From: an uncultured Flavobacteriia bacterium
Lineage (GTDB): Bacteria; Bacteroidota; Bacteroidia; Flavobacteriales; Flavobacteriaceae
Direction of reading: 5' to 3'
Length of the DNA: 12,960 bases
Assembly: GCA_946482495.1 (NCBI GenBank)
Contig: CAMLRV010000039.1
Coordinates: 1 to 12,960, forward strand
In this document: one piece after another, positions 5,134-12,131 of the stretch
Layout of the letters: every line of letters begins with the position of its first letter
How positions within the stretch are numbered: the first letter of the stretch is position 1
Program-made: the position numbers and the translations under genes
Notes under the pieces: model-generated
The model's database searches: none
What the model saw: the letters and a program-made list of their open reading frames with translations, nothing else
What the model was told of the DNA's origin: nothing

Positions 5134-7158
5134 TTAAATCAACCCCGCTCTTTTTAATAACGCATCTGGTTTTGGTTCCTGACCTCTAAACTGTTTGTAT
5201 AATGTCATTGGATGTTCCGTTCCACCTTTTGATAAAACATTGTCTTTGAATTTGGCTGCAATTTCTTTATTGAAAATACCATTTTCTTGGAAATATGCAA
5301 AGGCATCCGCATCTAACACTTCGGCCCATTTATAACTGTAATATCCCGAAGAATAACCACCTTGGAAAATATGTGAAAATGAAACACTCATGCAATTTTC
5401 TGCCACATCAGGATATAAGGAAGTGTCGCCCATTGCTTGTTTTTCAAAAGTTTTTACATTTTCAATGGCTTGGTTTTTACCGTGATATTCCATGTCTAAC
5501 AATCCGAAGCTCAACTGACGTAAGGTTGCCATTCCTTCTAAGAAGCTTGCCGATTCTTTGATTTTTTCGACATATTCTTGTGGAATAATTTCACCAGTTT
5601 CGTAATGTTTCGCAAATAAAGCTAATGCTTCTGGTTCGTAACACCAATTTTCCATCACTTGAGAGGGTAATTCTACGAAATCCCAGAAAACAGAAGTTCC
5701 TGAAAGGCTAGGGAAGGTAGTGTTGGCTAACATACCATGTAATCCGTGACCAAACTCGTGGAATAAAGTTGTCACTTCATTAAAAGTTAATAATGATGGT
5801 TTTGTAGCAGTTGGTGGCGTGAAATTACATACATTAGATACATGTGGTCGTTCATTATTTCCATCCTTAATATATTGTGGTTTGAACGATGTCATCCAAG
5901 CACCATTTCTTTTTCCTTTTCTTGGGAAGAAATCGGTATAAAAAATCGCTACTAAATTTTTATTCTCATCTAAAACTTCAAACGTTTGAACATCTGAATG
6001 GTATTTGTCGATATCAAATACTTCGTTGAATGTAATTCCGAAAAGTTTTTCAGCCACAGTGAAAGCACCATTTAAAACGTTTTCTAATTTAAAATACGGC
6101 TTCAATGCTTCATCATCCAAATTGAATAATTTTTGTTTTAATTTTTCAGAATAATAAGCGCCATCCCATTTTTCTAAATTTTCAATTCCGTCTAATTCTT
6201 TTGCGAAAGCAGATAATTGTTCGAATTCTTTTTTAGCTGCTGGCTTCGCTTTTATTAAAATGTCATTTAAAAAATCTAAGACTTTGGTTGGGTTTTGCGC
6301 CATTCTTTCTTCTAAAACAAAATGCGCATGTGTTTCATAACCTAATAAATTAGCACGTTCATGACGAAGTGCTACAATTTTCTTAACGATATTTTCGTTA
6401 TTGTATTTATTGTTTTGAAAGGCTTTTTTGCCATAAGCAATCGCTAATACTTTACGTAATTCTCTATTTTCAACATAAGTTACAAACGGAACATAACTCG
6501 GAAAATCCAACGTAAAAATCCAACCTGATTCGTTTTTTGATTCTGCTAAATGAGCTGCAGCTTCTTTTGCGCCTTCAGGTAAACCTTTTAAATCTCCTTC
6601 ATTAGTAATATGTAATTGGTAATTGTTCGTTTCAGCTAGCGTATTTTCTCCGAAAGTCAATTGTAATTTAGCTAATTCGGTATCAATTTCACGCAAACGT
6701 GTTTTTTTATCTTCAGAAAGTAAAGCTCCATTTCTGGTGAAACCTTTATATTTTTTATCTAATAAAGTAGCTTGTTCCGTAGTTAAATTTAAATGCTCTT
6801 TATTGTCGTAAACGGCTTTTACTTTTTTAAATAAATCTTCATTTAAAGCGATGTCGTTTCCAAACTCTGTAATTAAAGGTGTAACTTCTTGAGCGATTTT
6901 TTGCATTTCATCTGAAGTTTCAGCAGAATTCAAATTGAAAAATAAATTCGACAAACGATCTAATTGTTCACCAGAAAAATCTAATGCCACAATTGTATTT
7001 TCAAAAGTTGGATTTTCAGTCGAATGAATAATTGTATCAATTTCTTCTCTAGCTTTTTCAATGTTTTGAATAAAAGCTGGTAAATAATCCTCAATTTTTA
7101 TTTTTGAGAAAGGAGCAGTATTGCATTTTGTTTGAAAAACTTGAGTTAAAACTGACAT
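5134..7158 (-). CDS. M3-family metallo-oligopeptidase (oligopeptidase A / Dcp type)
   Basis: The 674-aa protein is a zinc peptidase of family M3, which degrades short peptides, normally in the cytoplasm. No signal peptide is present, which favours a cytoplasmic oligopeptidase over a periplasmic Dcp. The zinc site is HEFGH (467-471), and the third ligand is E496 in FVELPSQ, 29 residues after the first His, as expected for the family. Further family features are the conserved segments NVCNFTPP just before the zinc site and GGYSSGYYSYKWAEVLDAD after it. Length matches the usual 670-700 residues. The start ATG is followed by a typical M3 N-terminus. The exact subfamily (PrlC or Dcp) cannot be settled by eye. 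The gene is convergent with the lysozyme gene with no spacer, and I see no terminator on its own strand. Confidence 0.95.
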   Translation of the reverse strand: MSVLTQVFQTKCNTAPFSKIKIEDYLPAFIQNIEKAREEIDTIIHSTENPTFENTIVALDFSGEQLDRLSNLFFNLNSAETSDEMQKIAQEVTPLITEFGNDIALNEDLFKKVKAVYDNKEHLNLTTEQATLLDKKYKGFTRNGALLSEDKKTRLREIDTELAKLQLTFGENTLAETNNYQLHITNEGDLKGLPEGAKEAAAHLAESKNESGWIFTLDFPSYVPFVTYVENRELRKVLAIAYGKKAFQNNKYNNENIVKKIVALRHERANLLGYETHAHFVLEERMAQNPTKVLDFLNDILIKAKPAAKKEFEQLSAFAKELDGIENLEKWDGAYYSEKLKQKLFNLDDEALKPYFKLENVLNGAFTVAEKLFGITFNEVFDIDKYHSDVQTFEVLDENKNLVAIFYTDFFPRKGKRNGAWMTSFKPQYIKDGNNERPHVSNVCNFTPPTATKPSLLTFNEVTTLFHEFGHGLHGMLANTTFPSLSGTSVFWDFVELPSQVMENWCYEPEALALFAKHYETGEIIPQEYVEKIKESASFLEGMATLRQLSFGLLDMEYHGKNQAIENVKTFEKQAMGDTSLYPDVAENCMSVSFSHIFQGGYSSGYYSYKWAEVLDADAFAYFQENGIFNKEIAAKFKDNVLSKGGTEHPMTLYKQFRGQEPKPDALLKRAGLI

Positions 7159-7291
7159 ATTTTATTAAATTTTTATTTTTTATTGATTTTTTCTGAAAAA
7201 TATCTAATCTTAAAAAACCCTTATTTTATTAGTGTTTCAACGGTTTTGTTGAATTTTTTTGAAAAATTTTCGAAAAAAATCGACGAAATGC

Positions 7292-7321
7292 TTGTTTTTA
7301 TCGATTAAGTACGTATATTTG
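7292..7321 (+). promoter_or_regulatory. Bacteroidetes-type promoter for a candidate small RNA
   Basis: TTG at 7292-7294, a 19-bp spacer, and TATATTTG at 7314-7321 fit the TTG-N19-TAnnTTTG pattern of Bacteroidetes housekeeping promoters. It points away from the M3 gene and towards the 3' end of purE, both of which are on the other strand. No plus-strand gene follows before the terminator at 7408-7432, so the product would be noncoding. Confidence 0.75.
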
Positions 7322-7327
7322 TAAAAG

Positions 7328-7432
7328 AAAAAGCGAATTAAACAACCCTTTTTCCCCAAATAAGAATTTTTTTTATAGTTGTCACTTAATTGTGAATAGA
7401 TTTTTGGCCCCGATTTTATATCGGGGTTTTTT
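7328..7432 (+). ncRNA. Candidate ~105-nt small RNA between M3 peptidase and purE
   Basis: A plus-strand promoter (7292-7321) and a plus-oriented terminator (7408-7432) frame a short unit with no ORF. Start is estimated at about 7 nt after the -7 element. Inside, AATTAA (7336-7341) pairs with TTAATT (7386-7391) and ACAAC (7342-7346) with GTTGT (7378-7382), an 11-bp stem with a 3-nt bulge. It encloses a 31-nt region with a pyrimidine-rich left side and a small AAAT/ATTT hairpin (7358-7369). The stem, large internal loop and apical hairpin recall 6S-type RNAs. The flavobacterial 6S family (6S-Flavo) is one candidate identity, which I cannot confirm. Confidence 0.6.
7408..7432 (+). terminator. 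Rho-independent terminator, plus orientation
   Basis: CCCCGAT (7408-7414) pairs with ATCGGGG (7420-7426) over a 5-nt loop, followed by TTTTTT (7427-7432). The T run overlaps the reverse complement of the purE stop codon (7431-7433). In the minus direction the hairpin is followed by CCAAAAATC, with no T run, so it serves a plus-strand transcript and not purE. Confidence 0.88.
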
Positions 7433-7916
7433 ATTTATTCAAGTTTTCAGAAGCTTTTAAAACAGCGTCACGTAAACCATCTTTGTATTCTACCATTTTA
7501 TTTTGTACAGTTACATCTGAGCTTCCAATAATTTGTGCGGCTAAAATTCCAGCATTTTTGGCTCCATTTAAAGCTACTGTTGCTACAGGAACGCCTCCAG
7601 GCATTTGTAAAATAGATAAAACAGAATCCCAACCATCAATAGAATTACTTGATTTCACTGGAACTCCAATTACTGGTAATGGACTCATAGAAGCTACCAT
7701 TCCTGGTAAATGTGCCGCACCACCTGCTCCAGCAATAATTACTGAAATACCACGGTTGTGTGCGTTTTTACTAAAATCGAACAATTTTTCAGGCGTTCTA
7801 TGTGCCGAAACAATATCTACTTCTGTTTCAATATTAAATTCTTTTAAAATATCGATGGCTTCTTGCATAACCGGCATATCCGAAATGCTTCCCATTATGA
7901 TGGCTACTTTACTCAT
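7431..7916 (-). CDS. purE: N5-carboxyaminoimidazole ribonucleotide mutase PurE
   Basis: PurE converts N5-CAIR to CAIR in de novo purine synthesis, using the product of PurK. The 161-aa length is typical of class I PurE. Signature residues are present: GSISD (9-13), SAHRTP (37-42, containing the catalytic His region) and AGGAAHLPGM (64-73). The C-terminal GVPVATVALNG block is also typical. It is a cytoplasmic enzyme, octameric in known members. Its ATG overlaps the TGA of the upstream small membrane gene (ATGA, 7913-7916), so translation is probably coupled. No minus-strand terminator is seen after it. Confidence 0.98.
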   Translation of the reverse strand: MSKVAIIMGSISDMPVMQEAIDILKEFNIETEVDIVSAHRTPEKLFDFSKNAHNRGISVIIAGAGGAAHLPGMVASMSPLPVIGVPVKSSNSIDGWDSVLSILQMPGGVPVATVALNGAKNAGILAAQIIGSSDVTVQNKMVEYKDGLRDAVLKASENLNK

Positions 7917-8206
7917 TGTTTTATTGTTTGTTGTTTTAAATAAAATTTATTTATTAAAAGTATGATAATTAGACTAACAATATAATCTAAAATAAAATTC
8001 AAAGAATTAGTACCGTGTATTAATTCAAACCCATTACATTCATCACGAGCATAAAATTGGTAATAAAATTTAAATGGTAAACCAATTTGCATTTTAGGAC
8101 CATTATGTAATAAAATATTGTAAATCAGTGTAGTCAAAAATGTTATGAATGAAATTACACTAAATAAGACAAAGGCTTGTACTATTATTTTTAAAATATT
8201 TTTCAT
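7913..8206 (-). CDS. Small membrane protein between purK and purE
   Basis: The 97-aa protein begins at the ATG at 8204-8206 (MKNILKIIVQAF). A GTG 30 bp upstream is possible but gives a less likely polar leader and lies in a tandem repeat. Two hydrophobic segments (about residues 5-30 and 72-90) flank a loop with FKFYYQFYARDECNGFELIHG, so two membrane helices with a loop of about 40 residues are likely. I do not recognise the family. It starts 34 bp after the purK stop and ends in a 4-bp overlap with purE, so it is part of the pur transcript. A metabolic role is not implied by the sequence. Confidence 0.75.
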   Translation of the reverse strand: MKNILKIIVQAFVLFSVISFITFLTTLIYNILLHNGPKMQIGLPFKFYYQFYARDECNGFELIHGTNSLNFILDYIVSLIIILLINKFYLKQQTIKQ

Positions 8207-8226
8207 CAATACAAACTGCGACTGAA

Positions 8227-8254
8227 TACTGAACACTAATTACTGAACACTAAT
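8227..8254. repeat. Perfect 14-bp tandem duplication across the purK stop codon
   Basis: TACTGAACACTAAT occurs twice in direct succession at 8227-8240 and 8241-8254, preceded by a partial copy (ACTGAA, 8221-8226). The purK stop codon (8240-8242, TAA on the minus strand) spans the copy junction. The duplication changes only the last codons and the spacer before the small membrane gene. Confidence 0.9.
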
Positions 8255-9397
8255 CACTCTAATACTATTCTTTACTTCTTCGGCAATTTTTCTGGCTTCT
8301 GCCATATCTTCATTTACGATAGTCACGTGGCCCATTTTTCTGAATGGTCGTGTTTCTTTTTTCCCGTAAATATGAGGTGTCACACCATCAATTGCCATAA
8401 TTTTTTCAATATTTTCGTAAATAACTGGACCAGAAAAACCTTCTTCTCCAACCAAATTTACCATAATTCCAGCTACTTTACTATCTGTATTCCCTAAAGG
8501 TAAGTTTAAAACCGAACGCAAATGATTTTCAAATTGCGAAGTATAACTCGCTTCAATCGTGTGATGTCCTGAATTATGAGGTCTTGGAGCTACTTCATTT
8601 ACTAAAATATCATCGTTTTTGGTTTGAAACATTTCTACTGCTAATAAACCTACATGATTAAAAGCTTCTGAAACTTGTAAAGCAATTTCAATCGCTAATT
8701 GCGCCACTTTTTCATCAATACGAGCAGGACAAATTACATATTCTACTTGGTTCGCTTCAGGATGAAATTCCATTTCCACAACTGGATACGTTTTTACTTC
8801 ACCTTTGGCATTTCTCGCCACAATAACAGATAATTCGTTTTTAAATGGCACCATTTCTTCTGCAATACATTCCACTTCTGGCAAATGCATTAAATCCATT
8901 GTAGAACAACAAATTTTTACGCCATTTCCATCGTAACCAAATTGTGCACATTTCCAAACAAAAGGAAATTCTAATTCGTTTTTCTCTAATGATTTTCTCA
9001 AATCATTTAAATCAACAAATCGTTGGTGTTTCGATGTTGGAATATTATTTTCTACATAAAAATCTTTCTGTTTTCCTTTATTCTGAATTAAACGTAATGT
9101 TTTTGGAGATGGAAAAACAACATGACCTTCTTGTTCTAATTTATCTAACGCATCTAAATTTACGTTTTCAATTTCAATGGTAATAGTATGACACATTTTA
9201 CCAAATTGATAAACCGTTTCATAATCCATTAAACTGCCTTGGTAAAATTTATTAGCACCAAATTGTGCTGGAGCTTCTGAGCTTGAATCTAAAACTAAAG
9301 TTTGAATGTCAAATTTTCGGGTTTCGTTAATTAGCATTTTTCCTAATTGACCACCGCCTAAAATCCCTAATCTAAATTCTGATGAGAAATAATTCAT
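8240..9397 (-). CDS. purK: 5-(carboxyamino)imidazole ribonucleotide synthase PurK
   Basis: PurK uses ATP and bicarbonate to carboxylate AIR to N5-CAIR, the substrate of PurE. The 385-aa length is normal. Visible features are the N-terminal pre-ATP-grasp fold with LGILGGGQLGKML (about 10-22), the TIEIENV strand, the ATP-grasp segment with FVWKCAQFGYDGNG, and the metal and substrate site VNEVAPRPHNSGHHT (around 266-280). The enzyme is cytoplasmic. The start ATG is at 9395-9397, with a good promoter (9420-9450) just upstream. It heads a three-gene unit with the small membrane gene and purE. Confidence 0.98.
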   Translation of the reverse strand: MNYFSSEFRLGILGGGQLGKMLINETRKFDIQTLVLDSSSEAPAQFGANKFYQGSLMDYETVYQFGKMCHTITIEIENVNLDALDKLEQEGHVVFPSPKTLRLIQNKGKQKDFYVENNIPTSKHQRFVDLNDLRKSLEKNELEFPFVWKCAQFGYDGNGVKICCSTMDLMHLPEVECIAEEMVPFKNELSVIVARNAKGEVKTYPVVEMEFHPEANQVEYVICPARIDEKVAQLAIEIALQVSEAFNHVGLLAVEMFQTKNDDILVNEVAPRPHNSGHHTIEASYTSQFENHLRSVLNLPLGNTDSKVAGIMVNLVGEEGFSGPVIYENIEKIMAIDGVTPHIYGKKETRPFRKMGHVTIVNEDMAEARKIAEEVKNSIRVISVQ

Positions 9398-9419
9398 TGT
9401 AGTTACTGTTGTGTTTGGG

Positions 9420-9450
9420 CAAAGATACTAATTTGAAATTGTTTCGCCAA
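9420..9450 (-). promoter_or_regulatory. Promoter of the purK operon
   Basis: On the minus strand, TTG (9448-9450), a 20-bp spacer and TATCTTTG (9420-9427) match the Bacteroidetes promoter pattern. It lies in the 60-bp gap between purK and the upstream 177-aa gene, so purK does not depend on read-through from that gene. No riboswitch or purine operator is evident in the ~20-nt leader. Confidence 0.8.
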
Positions 9451-9457
9451 TTAGCAA

Positions 9458-9991
9458 TTATTTTAGTTTTTTTAAAAGGTCTTTTGCAGCTGCTTTGTAG
9501 GCGGCAGAATGATTGGGATAATCTTGAGAAAGTATTATTTTCAATTCTTCATTTATCCACGAATGTTTTTTGCTGAAATTGTAAAGTGCTCTCATTGAAT
9601 AAGCTTTTGCAGCTACTTTTTCATTTTGAATTAACCAATCTAAACACGTTTCAATAAGTTGCGTTTCTTGGTTTTCAGTTAGTTTTATGATTTTCGATTT
9701 TGATAAAAACAAGCATATTTTAGAAGCGGGCCTTTTTGCAGGGTCTTTTTTATAAAGAGCAATTTTAGTGGTAAACTCATCTAAAAAAGGAATAATAAGT
9801 TCTAATTTTAGTTCGAAAATTAATTCTAAACTCCAAAGCGCTTTAAAATGAATTTTATCCTTTTCGTTCAATCCAATTTGCATTAAAAACTTCAATTTAT
9901 CTGGATTTTGAAATACATAATCTCTAATAAATTCTCGGTTTAATCGATGTGCTGTACTTTCTTCAATAAGTTTATAAAATGCCTTGTCCAT
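9458..9991 (-). CDS. Helical, HEAT-repeat-like protein of unknown function
   Basis: The 177-aa protein is predicted to be almost wholly alpha-helical. Repeating helix pairs of about 35-40 residues are visible by eye, with features such as IHFKALWSLELIFE, KAYSMRALYNFSKKH and AAYKAAAKDLLKKLK, which resemble HEAT/ARM-type repeats. It has no signal peptide, membrane helix or catalytic motif. I recall similar flavobacterial proteins carrying an 'adenylosuccinate lyase' label. At 177 residues, and with no lyase signature (the SSxMPxKxNP type), that name would be wrong here. It is transcribed away from adk and lies before the separate purK promoter. Function unknown. Confidence 0.8.
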   Translation of the reverse strand: MDKAFYKLIEESTAHRLNREFIRDYVFQNPDKLKFLMQIGLNEKDKIHFKALWSLELIFELKLELIIPFLDEFTTKIALYKKDPAKRPASKICLFLSKSKIIKLTENQETQLIETCLDWLIQNEKVAAKAYSMRALYNFSKKHSWINEELKIILSQDYPNHSAAYKAAAKDLLKKLK

Positions 9992-10054
9992 GTGGTAAAA
10001 ATAATGATTTTCTAAAAAAAGTAATATTTATATTTTTATATATCTATTAGTTTG

Positions 10055-10062
10055 TAAATTTG
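10055..10062 (+). promoter_or_regulatory. Promoter -7 element of adk
   Basis: TAAATTTG (10055-10062) matches TAnnTTTG and lies 27 bp before the adk ATG. A clear TTG at the -33 position is not visible; the upstream stretch is AT-only. The element shows that the TTG at 10060 is part of the promoter and not a start codon. Confidence 0.65.
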
Positions 10063-10089
10063 CCGTTTATTTTTAATAACAACAACGCA

Positions 10090-10662
10090 ATGATTAATAT
10101 TGTTTTATTCGGAAAACCTGGAGCTGGAAAGGGAACTCAGGCAGAATTTTTAAAAGAAAAATATAATTTAACACATTTATCTACTGGAGATATTTTTAGA
10201 TTTAACATCAAAAATGAAACTGAATTAGGTTGTTTAGCTAAAACCTATATGGATAAAGGAGATTTGGTTCCAGATTCAGTAACCATTCAAATGTTACAAA
10301 GTGAAGTGGAAAAAAACCCAAATTCTAAAGGATTTTTATTTGATGGTTTTCCAAGAACAATTGCGCAAGCTGAAGCATTAGACGCGTTTTTAAATTCTAA
10401 AAATGAAGAAATTACAGCAACTGTAGCTTTAGAAGCAGATGATGAAATTTTAGTAAAACGTTTATTAGAAAGAGGAAAAACTTCTGGTCGTCCGGATGAT
10501 CAAGACGAAGAAAAAATCAGAAATCGTTACCAAGAATATAACGAAAAAACGGCACCTTTAATGGAGTATTATAAGTCTCAAAATAAGTTTTATGCTGTAA
10601 ACGGAATTGGTACAATTGAAGAAATTACAGAAAGATTAAGTCAAGTAATTGATAAATTTTAA
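10090..10662 (+). CDS. adk: Adenylate kinase
   Basis: Adk catalyses ATP + AMP = 2 ADP in the cytoplasm. The ATG at 10090 gives 190 residues and the standard N-terminus MINIVLFGKPGAGKGTQ, with P-loop GKPGAGKGT (8-16). An in-frame TTG at 10060 would add ten Asn-rich residues and falls inside the promoter, so I reject it. AMP-site and core motifs are present: STGDIFR, FDGFPRTIAQAE, and the LID region RGKTSGRPDDQDEEKIRNR. The LID lacks the four cysteines of zinc-type long forms, so this is a short-LID enzyme. The next gene starts 31 bp downstream with no terminator between, so they are probably co-transcribed. Confidence 0.98.
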   Translation: MINIVLFGKPGAGKGTQAEFLKEKYNLTHLSTGDIFRFNIKNETELGCLAKTYMDKGDLVPDSVTIQMLQSEVEKNPNSKGFLFDGFPRTIAQAEALDAFLNSKNEEITATVALEADDEILVKRLLERGKTSGRPDDQDEEKIRNRYQEYNEKTAPLMEYYKSQNKFYAVNGIGTIEEITERLSQVIDKF

Positions 10663-10693
10663 TTATATTGCATCTAATTCAACTATATAAAAA

Positions 10694-11968
10694 TTGGAAA
10701 TAGTCATAATATTCTTGTTGATATTACTCAATGGAATTTTCTCCATGTCTGAGATTGCACTCATATCAGCAAGAAAAAACAGGTTAGAAACCGCTGCCAA
10801 GAAAGGCAATACGAGTGCAAAAACTGCTTTAGATTTAGCCAATTCACCAAACAAATTTTTGTCTACGGTGCAAATTGGTATTACCTTGATTGGTATTTTA
10901 ACAGGTATTTATTCTGGTGATAAAATTACTACCGATGTAGAAGCGTTTTTCGCATCATATACCTTAACTTTTCCTTATGCGCATAGTTTAGCAGTTGGAG
11001 TAGTGGTTGTGGTATTAACTTTCTTCTCTTTAGTTTTAGGTGAATTATTGCCGAAACGAATTGGTTTAAATCACCCAGAAGCTATTGCAAAAGCAGTAGC
11101 AGTTCCAATGAAAATGATTTCTATTGTAACCGCTCCATTTATTTGGTTGTTGACGGTTTCTACGGATGGAATTTTAAAAATTCTAAACATCAAACCTACT
11201 GCTGACGGTAAAGTTACGGAAGAAGAAATTAAAGCTATCATTAAAGAAGGAACGGAAGTTGGTGAAGTTCAGGAAATTGAACAAGATATTGTGGAGCGTG
11301 TTTTCCATATTGGTGATAGAAAAGTAAATTCCTTAATGACACACAGAAAAAGTGTAGTTTATTTGGCTTTAGACGAAACGTATGAAGAATTAAAAACAAA
11401 AATATTAGGAGAATTACATTCTGTTTATCCCGTTTGTAGTGAAAACTTAGATGAAGTAATTGGTGTAGTTTTATTAAAAGACTTATTTGCCAGTTTAGAA
11501 AAAGGTGATTTCGATTTGCAAAAAATCATGATTGAACCGGTTTATTTTATCGAACATACTTCAGCATACAAAGCTTTAGAAAATTTCAAAAAATCGAAAA
11601 TTCATTATGCTTTAGTAACGGATGAATATGGTATTTTTCAAGGAATTATTACATTAAATGATATTTTAGAAGCGCTAGTTGGTGATGCTGCTGATTTTTA
11701 TGACGAAGAGTTCAAATTGTTGGCTAGAGAAGATGGGAGTTGGTTAGTAGACGGACATTATTCTTTGCATGATTTTATGACCTATTTCGATTTAGATGAT
11801 ATGCTAAACGATTATGAAGTAACTACCGTGAGCGGATTGATGATTACCGAGTTAGGAAGTATTCCGAAACAAGGTGATAAATTAATTTGGAATAAATTAG
11901 AATTTGAAGTGATGGACATGGATGGCGTTAAAATTGACAAAATTCTAATCAAAAATATCTCTGAATAA
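10694..11968 (+). CDS. CNNM/CBS-domain protein (CorC/HlyC-type, putative ion transporter)
   Basis: The 424-aa protein has an N-terminal CNNM (DUF21) membrane domain with about three to four helices (about 1-20, 55-75, 90-115, 130-150), including LLNGIFSMSEIALISARKNR and LGELLPKRIGL. A CBS pair follows (about 200-330; MTHRKSVVYL and YALVTDEYGIFQGIITLNDILEALVGD), then a C-terminal CorC_HlyC domain ending in VDGVKIDKI-like sequence (MDMDGVKIDKILIK). Family members are linked to Mg/Co efflux or ion homeostasis; the older 'hemolysin' label is historical. The start is a TTG: an in-frame stop at 10688-10690 excludes any start further upstream, and the first ATG (about codon 18) would cut the first helix. 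It ends before a strong terminator. Confidence 0.93.
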   Translation: MEIVIIFLLILLNGIFSMSEIALISARKNRLETAAKKGNTSAKTALDLANSPNKFLSTVQIGITLIGILTGIYSGDKITTDVEAFFASYTLTFPYAHSLAVGVVVVVLTFFSLVLGELLPKRIGLNHPEAIAKAVAVPMKMISIVTAPFIWLLTVSTDGILKILNIKPTADGKVTEEEIKAIIKEGTEVGEVQEIEQDIVERVFHIGDRKVNSLMTHRKSVVYLALDETYEELKTKILGELHSVYPVCSENLDEVIGVVLLKDLFASLEKGDFDLQKIMIEPVYFIEHTSAYKALENFKKSKIHYALVTDEYGIFQGIITLNDILEALVGDAADFYDEEFKLLAREDGSWLVDGHYSLHDFMTYFDLDDMLNDYEVTTVSGLMITELGSIPKQGDKLIWNKLEFEVMDMDGVKIDKILIKNISE

Positions 11969-11986
11969 TTAAAAAAATACATTTAA

Positions 11987-12036
11987 AAAGAACAGCTTAA
12001 AAATGGTAATCAATTTCTAAGCTGTTCTTTGTTTTT
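11987..12036 (+). terminator. Rho-independent terminator after the adk-CNNM unit
   Basis: AAAGAACAGCTTA (11987-11999) pairs perfectly with TAAGCTGTTCTTT (12018-12030), a 13-bp stem with an 18-nt loop. A T run follows (12032-12036, after one G). It isolates the adk unit from obg. Confidence 0.88.
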
Positions 12037-12055
12037 ATAGATAGGGTAAAAATTG

Positions 12056-12063
12056 TATCTTTG
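12056..12063 (+). promoter_or_regulatory. Promoter -7 element of obg
   Basis: TATCTTTG (12056-12063) matches TAnnTTTG and is identical to the purK -7 element. The nearest upstream TTG (12029-12031) gives a 24-bp spacer, longer than usual, so the -33 assignment is unsure. It lies 68 bp before the obg ATG and after the upstream terminator. Confidence 0.7.
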
Positions 12064-12131
12064 CCGACTGAAATAATTAAAGTTTGCTTTTTTGAATGAA
12101 TTCAAAGGTAACTTCTAACTTATAAAATAAA

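Noticed and set aside
5295..5561. Open frame antisense to the M3 peptidase
   Set aside because: Low-quality product with no motif, wholly inside a conserved gene; a shadow frame.
7254..7279. Imperfect A/T-rich inverted repeat upstream of the M3 gene
   Set aside because: It is built from T and A runs that are frequent in this AT-rich DNA, and there is no second copy or clear operator form.
7408..7426. Terminator of purE (minus strand)
   Set aside because: Read on the minus strand, the hairpin is followed by CCAAAAATC rather than a T run; the polarity fits a plus-strand transcript.
7483..7965. 160-codon open frame on the plus strand opposite purE
   Set aside because: It mirrors purE codon structure, its product resembles no known protein, and PurE itself is unmistakable.
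8207..8236. GTG start for the small membrane protein
   Set aside because: It lies in the tandem-repeat spacer and adds a polar leader; the ATG at 8206 starts right before the hydrophobic helix.
10060..10089. N-terminal extension of adk from a TTG at 10060
   Set aside because: The TTG lies in the TAAATTTG promoter element, the added residues are Asn-rich and unlike adenylate kinases, and the ATG at 10090 gives the standard N-terminus.
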